This document shows positions 52,614-63,732 of a DNA stretch of 64,000 bases, one piece after another. The stretch comes from Tridacna crocea (taxonomy: Eukaryota; Mollusca; Bivalvia; Cardiida; Cardiidae), in the NCBI GenBank assembly GCA_943736015.1, contig OX031063.1, positions 42,982,672 through 43,046,671 on the forward strand, given 5' to 3'. Within the stretch, counting starts at the first letter, position 1. Every line of letters begins with the position of its first letter. A program made the position numbers and the translations under genes. Under the pieces are notes generated by a model that saw only the letters and a list, made by a program, of their open reading frames with translations, had not been told where the DNA came from and ran no database searches.

Positions 52614-52880
52614 TTATAAAATGAAGTTATAATTTACTCTGACATCCTGAAAAGACCAATGTTCACTGAATTCTAAAGGGCCCCCTCTTCGGAATACAAT
52701 TATTTCATTTTTTTGCATATTAACCTGTAGGTGGAATTGATTACAGAAGTCTGAAATACAATTCAATTGTTGCTGCAAGCTGTTCACCGTACATGTATGT
52801 ACACAGTGAGTGACATCGCCTGCATAAAGTATAAACTGATCTGGACTTATCTGATCTATGATAAAAATACCTTGACACTT
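52614..52880 (-). pseudogene. LINE reverse transcriptase fragment
   Basis: Minus-strand frame: QISPDQFILYAGDVTHCVHT, then LQQQLNCISDFCNQFHLQVN MQKNEIIVFRRGGPLEFSEHW. It matches the YADD(V/I)...LQ.QLD.L..YC..W.L.VN..KT..(V/I)F.(R/K)GG block of non-LTR reverse transcriptases; the catalytic YADD is YAGD here, so the copy is dead. Bordered on the left side by a family B MITE at 52886. Confidence 0.85.
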
Positions 52881-52885
52881 CTCCT

Positions 52886-53117
52886 TTAACCCTTTCCCAA
52901 ACAAGCCCTGGTATTTATTTACCTGTCTGCAGTAAAAGTCTTTTGAAAACACTGTGGGAAAAGGAGAAATTGCTCGTAACGAGCAATTTCTCTTTTTCCC
53001 ACAGCGTTTTCTACCCTTTTTGAGAACTTTCTGCCATTTTCTCAAAATCTAAAATTGTCATCTGCAAACTCTTTCAGTTTGGAAGAGTCCAAAATTTATT
53101 GTTTGGGAAAAGGTTAA
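52886..53117 (-). repeat. Hairpin MITE, family B
   Basis: Complete, perfect core GAAATTGCTCGTAACGAGCAATTTC. Confidence 0.93.
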
Positions 53118-53266
53118 GAGGGTAGATAACCCTTAGATGAATAACAGGAATATGACAGGGCTATTTATATCCCCTTATCTTGTTCAAATGTTGCATGGGA
53201 AAAAATTCAAAATTTTATCAAATCTCAAACTTGACTTTAATCGTGAGTATATTGACTTTAGACAGT

Positions 53267-53495
53267 TTAACTCATTACCACACGACAAAATTTTAGACTG
53301 GTCCAAATTGAAAGCAATTGCAGACGACAAAATAAAGGTGACTGAAAAATTGAAATTAGATCTGGGAAGGATAGAAAACACTGTGGGAAAAGGAGAAAAT
53401 GCTGGTTACCAGCATTTTCTCCTTTTCCTACAGTGTTTTCAAAAGGCTTCTTTCTCAGGGGCGTCAAAAGTAGGGATTGAGTGGTAATGGGTTAA
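53267..53495 (+). repeat. Hairpin MITE, family A
   Basis: Complete; stem base AACACTG / CAGTGTT in both arms. Confidence 0.93.
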
Positions 53496-54250
53496 TACAT
53501 TTCCATGTAATCGTCTTTTAGTAAGAATTTGAAAGATTTCAACATCCTTTTTTTTTATAAACTGCACAGGCTAGCATAATATTATATTAATACTTTTTGT
53601 AGATGTCTTTAACCCCCTTTTCACACGCCTAGACTCACACTTTCTGTATGCCCATATGTACCAGTGATGTCATAACAAAATAATATATTATTAGATTAAC
53701 AATAGGACTACATTGGACGAAAAGGATGAAAAACAATATTCATCAATATGGAGAACACTGTGGGATAAGGAGTAGTTGCTTTTCATAAGCAATTGCTCCT
53801 TTCCATTTAACATTTTCAAATACAGTCATTGAATGGTGTTTTGCACCACTTTCAACATTATTTCAGTCATATCATAACGACAACTCACAGATTGATGTGC
53901 TTCCCGGGTTTCACCTATATAAGGCTAGACTTATAAAGTGTAAGTAAAGACACTCCCACAAAAAAAAAAAACAGTGGATGACTGTGGATCTAGTGAGGCT
54001 CGTATCTAGACAAGTCCTACACTTTGTGACTGACGACCCCAATTTTCAAATTGGATAACCACTCCCTTGAATTTTCAAGGTACGCACTTTCCTCCTGAAA
54101 TTTTGACCAAGTAGGAATGTAGCAGTAAGATCCTTGTATATTGTTTGCGGGTATGTTGTGCCCGATCATACCAGTACACACACTCACAGGAAACACAAGA
54201 TGTTTCATGGCAGTAGACCTTGTAGTTTTTTAGTAATCACGGGGTCCCTT
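53496..54250. other. Mostly unique sequence
   Basis: A decayed B-like hairpin at 53742-53815 (TTGCTTTTCATAAGCAATTGCTCC). Minus strand 54017-54091 reads EESAYLENSREWLSNLKIGV VSHKV-stop after a fair acceptor (AATTTCAG), but no partner exon was found. Confidence 0.4.
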
Positions 54251-54478
54251 TTAACCCTTTACTCCATAGATACTCATTTCTATGCATTGCTTAAAGGAGC
54301 CTTGGGAAAACATTGTGGCAAAAGGTGAAATTGTTCTTGACAAGCAATTTCACCTTTTGTCACAATGTTTTCTATGCTATCAAAAGAGTCATTATACCCA
54401 TAAAAAACGGCATCATCCTTGCTGTTATTTACGGTCAATTAGAGATACCATGGAAATGCCCTATGGGGTAAAGGGTAA
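54251..54478 (+). repeat. Hairpin MITE, family C
   Basis: Complete; right end GGGGTAAAGGGTAA. Confidence 0.92.
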
Positions 54479-54676
54479 CTGGAGTTTAGTGGACAAACAA
54501 ACTCATAGACAAACTGTCATTCAGATAAAGAGCAAGTCTTTCAGTTTTTTTTTTTTTACTTACGTATCAATGTGTTTTTACCTCTCGTCTGTTTGTACCT
54601 TCATGTGAACAGTAATTGTACCTCTTACCAAAAAAAAAGTTAAATTATGCTGCAGCTCTAAAACTTCTATGTCATG

Positions 54677-56552
54677 CAGTGATTGGGAAACCCCTGCGCC
54701 ATGCGCCATTGGCGCATAAAAACCAAAAATGTCTCATTCAAAATCCTAGAAATGCGCCCAACTGTCTCATAGAAATATGGAAGTTGCGCCAATATTTTTT
54801 TTGAAATCTTCTAAAACTAAAACAAAAGAAAAGTGAAGTTCAGTATTCTCGTATTTTGTGAATATCATTATTGATTGTATGTGTTAGAATCTAATTTTAA
54901 CATCGGTATTCGGGAATGTTACTCGATACTACGTTGATAAAGTACGACTTTATATCCAAGGTATTGTGATTGAATCATCGGGACTGAGCCATAAATTAAA
55001 CTGCTCATTGCAGGAAGTCCTTGTATCTATCACTTAGTCGGTAGGCCGACGACCGACTACAGTCAAAAGTTATTTGGTTTTGGCTTCCGATTCCGATTTA
55101 TCGATTGAGAAATCGCGGAATCGATTGTAGTCGGACCTTGAACTCGCTTAGTGCCTAAACTTGAATTCTTGGTTTTGTGACTATTATTAATCACAATCAT
55201 CGATTAAACAGTGGATAACAAACATCAAAACTGGCCGCAAAAATGAGAAAGTTTTGTCCATGGATTATTTGACAAAACTTTACAACTTGGCACGCTTCTC
55301 ATTTGATCTCTGAGCCCGGGTTTTGAGACTTGGACATTTGAAATGACTTGTCTTTGACAATGGAAAATATCTGCCAAAATGTCAATATGACACATGAAAT
55401 TATCGTCTAGAGCTTCATATAACCTAGCTTGCGTGCATCCGGCAGAATATTGGGCTAAACAGGATCAGTAGGCCTATAGAATGCGAAGGACATGCGGATG
55501 ATAATGAGGCTGTCGAGTCATTTATGACAGGGTAACAAAGGTGTTATTCCTCTTATCTAGTGTAAAGTGACAGATTTTTAACTTATTTGCTATTTAAACT
55601 GACGAATGATGTCAAATCATGTAGCAATACTTCTCCAAAAATCAATTGTCACGAAAAAATAGATCGCCAAAAAAGCGTGAAAACCCATGACAATACAATG
55701 AGCAGCTTGGCATCGTCCGATCAGGGGGACTTCAAACTATCTTCTCATCAATAATAATGAATTTATACAGTGAATTTACACAAATCTCTGAATAAAGCAA
55801 TAACTGAAAGCTAAAGTTCCGTTCATGAGTGAACAAAAATGTTGTTTTATGAAATGAAAATATAGAGTTATAGCAGAAGGATGATAATGAAGCTGGCGAG
55901 TCATTTATGACACTAGTAACAAAGGTGTTTTTCCTTTTATCTAGAGTAAAGTGACAGATTTTTATGTTACTTGCTATTTAAACTGACTAACTGATGTCAA
56001 ATCATGTAGCAATACTTCTCCAAAAAGTAATTGTGACGAAAAAATAGATCGCCAAAAAAGCGTGAAAACCCATGACACTACAATGAGCAGCCTGGCATCA
56101 TCCGATCAGGAGGACTTCAAACTATCTTCTCATCTTTAATAATGAATTCAAACAATGAATTTATACAAATCTCTGTATAAAACAATAATTGCAAGCTAAA
56201 TTTCCGGGTTCATGAGCAAAAAAATGCTGTTTTATGAAATAAAAATTAGATGTTTAGCAGACGGGGGGGAGGGGGGATTTTAAGTCGTCGCCTGCAAATG
56301 CTTGATATATGTCTGTTTGGGTTTTTTTTTTTTTTAACTTTTTTGGAAATTAAAATACAGACTGTATATGGAAGAAATGAACAGTATTGATTATTCATTC
56401 GTTGAAACAATAAAACGGAAGAAAGTTTTACTTGAAATCTTTTTAATGTCTCATCTGAAAATAAAAATGTCTCATTACTTTTGAAAAAGTCTCATTGGTT
56501 TTCAAAAACAGGAGACATTGTCTCATTGAAATAAATTCTTTCCTGATCACTG
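54677..56552. mobile_element. hAT-like non-autonomous element (1,876 bp)
   Basis: Left terminus CAGTGATTGGGAAA and right terminus (reverse) CAGTGATCAGGAAA are inverted repeats; CAGTG ends suit the hAT superfamily. GTCATG lies flush on both sides (54671-54676, 56553-56558), a 6-bp target duplication (hAT usually 8, so two bases may have decayed). TGTCTCATT motifs recur near both ends (54756, 56443, 56468 and on). The body is non-coding and contains an internal tandem duplication. Confidence 0.8.
55493..56265. repeat. ~386-bp tandem duplication within the hAT-like element
   Basis: Units begin GGATGATAATGA (about 55497, 55878) and share GTCAAATCATGTAGCAATAC, AAAAAATAGATCGCCAAAAA and GGACTTCAAACTATCTTCTC with about 90% identity by eye. 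Confidence 0.92.
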
Positions 56553-56634
56553 GTCATGTAACAATGTACTTCTTCAATCAGTAGTAGTTCTTACAGTACC
56601 TGCAGGGAAATGTTTCAAAGAGAAAAAGGCATAC

Positions 56635-56754
56635 CTGCAAATCTGTTTTCAGCCATTTTTGGTCCAGCCTTGACTGTGGACGCAGCTGTGTTGTATTTGT
56701 CCAACTCATCCTTGATCAATTTGTTATCGATAACTTTGTTTGTATCATATTTAC
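56635..56754 (-). CDS. Unidentified coding exon
   Basis: A 120-bp open exon with a strong acceptor (tttatttcag) and donor (gcag|gtatgc). It reads GKYDTNKVIDNKLIKDELDK, then YNTAASTVKAGPKMAENRFA(G): hydrophilic, probably helical, Lys/Asp rich. It begins with two bases and leaves one, so it cannot be joined in frame directly to 25176-25293. I do not recognise the protein. It may be an extra 5' exon of HERC2 with an unseen partner, or part of another minus-strand gene upstream. It lies 83 bp from the end of the hAT-like element. Confidence 0.5.
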
Positions 56755-56907
56755 CTGAAATAAACAAGATACAAGTTCTATCACTATGTTCATGAAGTCT
56801 AAATGAAATGACAGCATTTATCACTTCATATGGAACTTTTGTGGACAATTCCTGTTTTCAGCAATACAATATTAAGCCTCTATTAATATTAGTTAAAAGA
56901 TAACCCT

Positions 56908-57080
56908 TTAATCCTTACCCAAACAATCCGGACTATTCAAGATCCTGGAAAAAGTTTTTTTTTATAAGAAATATATGTGAAAAGGAGAAAATGTGGGTAA
57001 CCGGCATTTTCTCCTTTTTCAACAATCTTGTCTACTGTGCCCAGGTTAAAAAACCTCACAATTTGAAAAATTTGAATTAC
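56908..57080 (-). repeat. Truncated family A MITE
   Basis: TTAATCCTTACCCAAACAAT; core GAAAATGTGGGTAACCGGCATTTTC; right terminus missing. Confidence 0.75.
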
Positions 57081-57253
57081 ACTAAGATACCTAAGACCTG
57101 TTTAAAAATTTGTTGCTTGTTTAAATATAGTGGGGTATCTTTCTTTACATAATTATAATCGTTCTATAATTAAATGATGAACTGGCCAATTTTCCAATAC
57201 CCTCTTTTTCATGTGTCGTGTGCTTAACTCAATGCTCTATTACTTCCTTCATT

Positions 57254-57474
57254 TTAACTCTTTACCTAACAACAAATTTTTAGATTGCTTCAAATTGAAA
57301 GTACTTGCAGATGCCAAATGAATGTGACAAAAAAAAAATCAACATGTGTTGTAAAAAGTGAAGAAAGCATTGTGGGAAAGGAGACAATGCTGGTTACCAG
57401 CATTTTCTCCTTTTCTCACAATGTTTTCAAAGTCGCAGGGTCGTTAAAGTATGGATTGTGTGGTAAAGGGTTAA
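57254..57474 (+). repeat. Hairpin MITE, family A
   Basis: Complete ends; core GACAATGCTGGTTACCAGCATTTTC. Confidence 0.88.
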
Positions 57475-58516
57475 ACTGTCATCGATAAAGCATGGGCAAT
57501 TTTCTTCTGCAGTGACAAAATGAATAGTGCTGACTCTGTTTAAGGCTTTGACAAAATTTCAAATTATATAATTTGCAGTAAACAATTGCCCTTGACACAC
57601 CGATAATTGGGATGTTAAGCTTTGGTAAAATTACAGGAATAAAAATGACACCATTCTTGCCTGTACCTGTTCAACAATTAACCTCCTTCGAGTACACAAA
57701 ATATGTTCATTCATTTTGAAATATTCACAAAAATAATAGACACACTGGACACATAGCAGCCATTATTTCATGCTTTCCGGTAGGAAATCGAGAAATAGCA
57801 GTGAAAATATTCTTCGATCTTACACAGGTACGACCAGTGAAAATACCCATTTTCATGTTCTAGGTTAATTGCGTGTGCCTGACAACTAGATGGGAAATAT
57901 GACATCATTTATTTTACATTCCTGGTGTGTGACGAAATATTGTAATGCGTTGCTATGCGGGAGGGGTATGCCACGGGGAATAACAGAAAATAACTGTACT
58001 GGATTTTGATAAAGCTCCTCCCAGAAAGGGTTAAAAGCATGAAATAAATAGGATATTTTTTTTTTCAGTGAAAGATCGAAATTTATTTCATCTCGTGAAC
58101 ACCATAGGTAATATTTTCAGTCCATTCTTTGTGGAATTGTTAATACTTTTTTTCAAATGGAGTCTAATCTCGAAATAACCTGTAGTTTTCATGGCAAGGG
58201 TATTTTGCATTAGTGGAATGGTGTGTATTGAAAATGAGTTTATACAAATTTGCCTCTCTAAATCTCATTTTCCTGCAATTTTTACAGACAATAATAACAT
58301 AAGTATGTGGTATCATCTGACTTGGTTTTAGTATGGTATCATGTGACTAACAAGAAAACAAAATTGTCACAAACTTCCATTTACCACAATTGTTGACAAT
58401 TTGACAATAAATTTAGCCAATGTGTTGAAAGTTTTCTTTGAAATAGGTAGAAACATTGTGGTAGAAAGAAATAATGACGCTTTGCAGCATTCTATCCTTT
58501 TCAATGCTCCACAGTT
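57475..58516. other. Unassigned, with a weak inverted repeat
   Basis: TTATTTCATGCTTT (57766) and AAAAGCATGAAATAAAT (58033) are inverted, as are CAGTGAAAATATTCTTCGATC and GATCGAAATTTATTTC further in; possibly an old foldback element. A decayed family A piece lies at about 58430-58515. Confidence 0.4.
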
Positions 58517-58717
58517 TTAACCCTTTCCCAAACGACAGATTTTGGACTCTTCCAAACCAAAAGAGTTTGCAGACAACAATTTTTGATTTGGAGAAAAAGG
58601 CAGAAAAGTTCTTAAAAAGGGTAGAAAACACTGGGGGAAAAGGAGAAATTGCTCGTTACGTCAAAAGACCTTTACTGCAGGCACGTAAAAACCAGGGCTT
58701 GTTTGGGAAAGGGTTAA
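58517..58717 (+). repeat. Family B MITE lacking right hairpin arm
   Basis: Stem GAGAAATTGCTCGTTACG runs directly into TCAAAAGACCTTTACTGC; both TTAA ends present. Confidence 0.9.
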
Positions 58718-58747
58718 AAAACAAGGGACTGTTCGGTCTATCGAGGA

Positions 58748-59438
58748 TAAGCCCTTTATCATACAATGCCGATTTTTTAAGACCCTGTGAAATAAGCCTT
58801 TTGAAAATGTAGTATACTGGTCTGTCCCACAGACAGATGCACATGTAGCCAGGTACTGGTATTTGGCGATATGTTGTACGTCCGTATCAACATGTGGTTC
58901 AGTAGTGCAGTTGGTTAGAGTGCAGGAATGGTGTTCCTGAGGCCCTGGGTTCAACTCCTGGTCGAGCCGCGATATTTTTCACCACTTGTTACATACGTAA
59001 ATAACACACTTATTAGAAAGATAGGGTAGCAGTGATTGAGTGATTCGTGGATGAATCTTCATGTAGCATGGAAGTATGTAGTATACTAGTCTATCTCACA
59101 GATAAATGTAAATGTAGCCAGGTACAGGTATTTGGCAATATATCGTGCGGCCCTATCGACATGTGGTTTGGTAGCTCACTTGATTAAAGTGCAGGAACGG
59201 TATTCCTGAGGCCCTGGAATCGAATCCCAATTGAGCTGCAATATTTTTCACCACCTGTTACAAAAACATTGTAGGAAAAAGAGAAAATGCTACTAACTAG
59301 TACTTTCTCCATTTTCCACAATGGTTTCTACACAATCAAAGAAAAGTTGCACAATTCCAGCCACACTGAAATTGTCGTCTGCAAATACTTCGAATCTGGA
59401 CTAGCATACAATTTTGCATTTGGTGAACAGGTAATTAA
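58748..59438 (-). repeat. Family A MITE split by a SINE pair
   Basis: Left part ends AAGCCTTTTGAAAA (58807); right part resumes AAAAACATTGTAGG (59262) through to GGTAATTAA. Confidence 0.82.
58808..59263 (+). mobile_element. tRNA-derived SINE, two units in tandem
   Basis: Units 58808-59076 and 59077-59263 both start TGTAGTATACT and contain TGTAGCCAGGTAC, CCTGAGGCCCTGG and ATATTTTTCACCAC. Unit 1 has a good A box (TAGTGCAGTTGG, 58892) and B box (GGTTCAACTCC, 58948); unit 2's B box is decayed (GAATCGAATCC). A-rich flanks AAAA suggest a short target duplication. Confidence 0.78.
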
Positions 59439-59439
59439 C

Positions 59440-60351
59440 ATATCAGGTTTGGTAACATTATTGACCCTTCATTTCAATGGACACAGGTTGACGGCTACCA
59501 TACATGTATACGAAGATCAGTAAAAAAAATAGCATCGGGGCAGACACCTTCAGACTGGCGGCTTGGCTTTGCCTTTGATGAAAAAAAAAGTAAAGTTTTA
59601 AGAAATTTAGCCTGAAGAAGGCATTAAATTCAATAGAACCATCAAATTTAATATCGGGTGAACTGCGGAATACAATGAAGTAAAGAAGGATCAAAGTTTA
59701 GATACCTACTGCCTTTTTGTCATGACAATTCATGAAAAACCCATTTCCCTTTTCACGGGAGGTAACTATGACCCAAATTATGTAGAATGGTTGCCTACAT
59801 TCAATGATGTTTTGTCTCAATTTAAGCAATATATTGGATACCATTCAGGAGAGCAATGGGCCCAATGAAAAAGAATGTATGCAAAGGAAATATATTAATG
59901 TATGTGTTATTAAATAAAATAACAATACATGATTTGAAGCGTGTTTATTTGTACTAATTAAAGGTACATATACAAGTAAATATAAAAAATTATGTTTTTG
60001 TACCACTAAATTATTCAATTATGCAGATCTGTATTCTCAGATGGCAAAATAGAAAATTTACCAAATAACTTATACAATATATTAAGCCCAAAATGTTAGT
60101 TTAAACGTATCTTATTCATCAATTGATTACAAATGTATAAGGACAATTCAATAGAACAACAAAAAAAACCTGACGAAATGGACAGAACCCAAAATGTTAC
60201 AGATCTAGGAATGGATTGTCAAAAGAAGGATTATTATTGCAATTTCTGTATGCTATAAGTACAAATGTTAAAACCTTTTTAATTTCCTTTGTGCGGGGCT
60301 AGCGCAATGGAAGAGAAAGTATGTATTGGAAATATATTATATATTTGTAAA
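59440..60351. other. AT-rich, nothing recognised
   Basis: No hairpin, TIR or exon with good junctions. Confidence 0.5.
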
Positions 60352-61424
60352 TAAGTGTTGCTAGAGCGGAATAGCAGGGCACGCCGCGCTGCCCCTTTTT
60401 TTGCTCTGCCCTTGTGCCCTGAAATCGGTAAGCACAGGCCCTGTTCCCTTATCATATAGATACAAAATTTGGCTATCTATTGTTCTGCATTCAGAGGACA
60501 AGCAACCAGGCTACATGGGCAAAAGACTCGCCTTCACTATCTTAGCTTCGTCTCGTCAAGCTTGCAGAGTCAAATAACATAAGTTCGCCATAAATTTCTT
60601 CCGACCTGACCGTATTCATGAAATAGAGTTAGTCTAACACTACGGGTGATACTGTTTATCCTTTAACAACTCTGTCAGTTAGACAGGACAACAAAGTGTT
60701 ATTAGCCTTATCTGTCATTAACTGGCCAATCCACCGCTTTATCCCTCTTAACCCAGTCTTATTTTAGCATCTGCTAATTTGCTTAAAACTTAATGACGTC
60801 TCACAATCAGTGATATTTCTCAATACATTAATAGTTTTAAAATAAAGCAGAATTAACTCTTTGTACAGCTGGAGATTATCATTACATATATCTTTTGCAT
60901 AAACTACAATTATGTATGGTAAACCAAAGTTGCAAACAATCCTGAAAATAGTTAATGTTTGCTCTTCTAGCATCGACAATTTTTGAAAGCAAAACATGCA
61001 CTGCAGTGTTCTATTTTTAGCAGTCTATTTTTAGATTGGCTATGCCGTAGTACGCTACTCCATCTTTAACATAGTGGACCCTTAATAGGAAACAGCTATT
61101 TCCAATATATTATTATCCTACAAAATTTGATAACATTGAAAATGAGTATATTATTGTACTACCTTTACAGAGCCACTTTTTTTCCTTCCTGGAATTATCA
61201 TTTCTAAATCTAAAACCACTATATTCTCATTAAAAGAGATATGATGATTACCTCCCTTTTATGGAAAACTTACAAAAGTATCAAAAAATAATTTCAAGAT
61301 AGATATGAAAGGAATTTCTGCTTTGTTAAAGATGTATTAAAGTATTACATCTTTGTAAATCTGTCTTTATCAACTGTTAAGAAAATTTATGCCATGCTGC
61401 ACTAGAAGTATTACGCGTCCACTA
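60352..61424. mobile_element. Diverged copy of the 11.2-12.7 kb TIR element
   Basis: CTAGAGCGGAATAGCAGGGC, then TCCGACCTGAC, AGCTGGAGATTATCATTAC and GCAGTGTTCTATTTTTAGCA follow the same order as in 11172-12674. Lacks the poly-T tract at 11930-12000 and the last ~270 bp. Confidence 0.82.
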
Positions 61425-62493
61425 TCTCAAACCTACACAGTTTATATAAATTTACAACCCTATGACTATCAGTACGAAATCTTGTTAAGTTTGTTACTCT
61501 TTCTTCATAAGTCATAATAAGGTCCTATTTATGTATTTAATTCAAAATTGTTGCAAAAGAAGATAAATATTCCCGTCAAATGTAGTTCATGGTGGAATTC
61601 GTTATGGAAAGAGAAGCTTTTTTCTCAAATAGATGAACATGATAAAAGATCGTTGAGTAAAAATAAACACATTTGAACTTGAATCATACATAGTTGTTTT
61701 ATTTCATAAAATATACATATTACAGTCCATTGGGTACTTTCTTTTTCATTTTCGATTGCGCCAGTCCCGTCCTATGGATGTCTAAAAGGAAATTTCGGCA
61801 TCTGTAACTTATGTACTTCAAAAAAGGGGAAACACACTTCAAAGTATCAATGGTGTGGTAAAACATTCCGTTATTCATTCATTTATCTAGTACAGCTTCT
61901 TTAAGTTAATGTATTTCATGAACACTTTTACTTTTTTCCACTGTTTACACTTATTTTCGTCAATTGGAAGTTCTGTGTGGCACTGAACATGGATCAATAC
62001 ACCTAAAATAAAGAATAATTGATGGTCAAAGGGAGTAAACTCGTATATACTGATACCACTTTTTAATGATAGAGTTATGTCCCTTGTATTTGTGGACAGC
62101 ATAAAACCGAAGGCGAATAAACACCATTGCCGTTTGTGAAGACGATCTGTATCGAAAAGAAAAAAAGTTTGTAGAGCTGTCATTATTTCTGGTATGATTT
62201 AAGACAAGATTGTATATGCTGTTTTCTTTCAGACAAAAGAAAGAAAAACAAATTGCAGGCGTGGTTACTATTTTGTAAATAGGTGGTAGTCTCCCTTGTA
62301 TTTTATAACATGTTACATGTATATGTAAACAAGGCGGCCGCCAATATTTAAACTTGGAAGTAACAATTCGGTCTTTAAAGTAAGTGCTCTCGCAGAATCT
62401 AAATATAAATTTTATATAACAAAAAAGTATCATCTGATGAATGTATACGATAAAAAAGCTTCAGATTATGTTACAATTTAAACTTATAAACCA
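61425..62493. other. Unassigned AT-rich DNA
   Basis: Several open frames on the minus strand (61887-62433) but none with recognisable domains or codon pattern. Confidence 0.45.
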
Positions 62494-62580
62494 ACGGTGA
62501 TACTTTTTCATATTTGGACATTGCGCACCGTACCACCAGTCGACAAGTAAAATCGCCTTTAGGGACAGTTATCTGTACTA
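62494..62580. repeat. Dispersed repeat, partner of 15708-15800
   Basis: CTTTTTCATATTTGGACAT, ATCGCCTTTAGGGACAGTTA. A family D scrap (GTGCAGTCTGATCC) follows at about 62719. Confidence 0.72.
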
Positions 62581-63089
62581 CATGAGGGGAGGCCACTCTC
62601 TATTAATTTCAAAATAACGCTGCAGTATCAGGACTGCCTTTGACAGAAAAATACCAGCGGGCAAACCATAACTTTACTCTTGAGTCAGTACAGACTAAAC
62701 TTAGGTGTACTTATGAACGTGCAGTCTGATCCTTTATCTGCATGGGCCAATCAGAACATTTTCCAAAAGAAAACTCCTTTGAACTAGCCAAGATAAGGTT
62801 TTTAAAATCGGCTGGGAAGTTTCATTTTACCGTTTTAGCAGGATAAGGGTTAACAAAGGGTCTGGGTTTTTCCGATAGATCGTATGGGTATAAATTAACC
62901 CTGCACCGGTTCTTGAAGATTCGGTGTGACTGTTTCTAGTGGATGGAAAAAAGACTATTCCGTGGAGGGGGGGGTTAAGGGAGAGTACTCTTCATAACTA
63001 ATTGATAAACAGATTGTACGAGTTTCTTCCCTTTGACCATAAAATTACAATGGAATCTGACGGTGACCGTTTCCAGACCCGAGATCGAT

Positions 63090-63650
63090 CCACAATGATT
63101 TTTTAGGCAATGAAGTCTGCATTTGTTATCAGATTTTCGCGAAACTTGCAGTTTGTTGATCTTATTCATAGCATAAACCCTAATGATTTTGACGATAGTA
63201 TAACAAACAGTATGGGAAAAGTAGTTATTTCAAGTTAAAAATATCCACTTCTTGTTTACGTGATAAAGTCTACATTTGTGGTCAGATTTTTCTGAAACTT
63301 GCACTGTTTATTTATCTCAACAATTGCTTGAACCCTAATTATTTAAAAAAGAAACCCAACAAACAGTATGGCAAAAGTAGCCAATTCAAGTTGAAAATTT
63401 CCATTTCCTGTTTACATGATAAAGTTTGCATTTGTGGTTGGATTCCCGTGAAACTTGACCGATTTGTTTATCTCATCAATGGCTTAAATCTTATCGATTT
63501 TGAAAACAGTCTGATAACCAGTATGTGAAAAGTAACCATTATAGTTGAAATTTTGCATTTCTTGTTTACGCGATGAAGTCTGCATTTGTGGTCAGATTCT
63601 TTTGAAACTTGCACATTCGCTTCATATCATCAATAGCCTGAACCTGTATG
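63090..63650. repeat. ~150-bp tandem repeat, four units
   Basis: Each unit has TTTACGxGATxAAGTCTGCAT, TTTGTGGTCAGATT, GAAACTTGCA and CATCAATxGCxTGAACCxTA (about 63100, 63250, 63410, 63560). Confidence 0.85.
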
Positions 63651-63651
63651 A

Positions 63652-63732
63652 TTTTCTCCTTTTCTCTCAGTGTTTTCAAAAGGCTGCTATCTCAGGGTCG
63701 TAAAAACCAGGGATTGTTTGGTACAGGGTTAA
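63652..63732 (+). repeat. Right-half family A MITE
   Basis: TTTTCTCCTTTTCTCTCAGT to GGTACAGGGTTAA, at the end of the tandem repeat. Confidence 0.75.

Noticed and set aside
54017-54091. Possible terminal exon EESAYLENSREWLSNLKIGV VSHKV-stop
   Set aside because: Fair acceptor only; does not join the orphan exon in frame; no family resemblance.
58889-58975. tRNA gene
   Set aside because: A and B boxes are present but no cloverleaf or acceptor stem forms; it is the head of a SINE.
392-63732. CRISPR-like array or prokaryotic repeat system
   Set aside because: Repeats are dispersed, in both orientations and individually flanked by TTAA, within introns of an animal gene.
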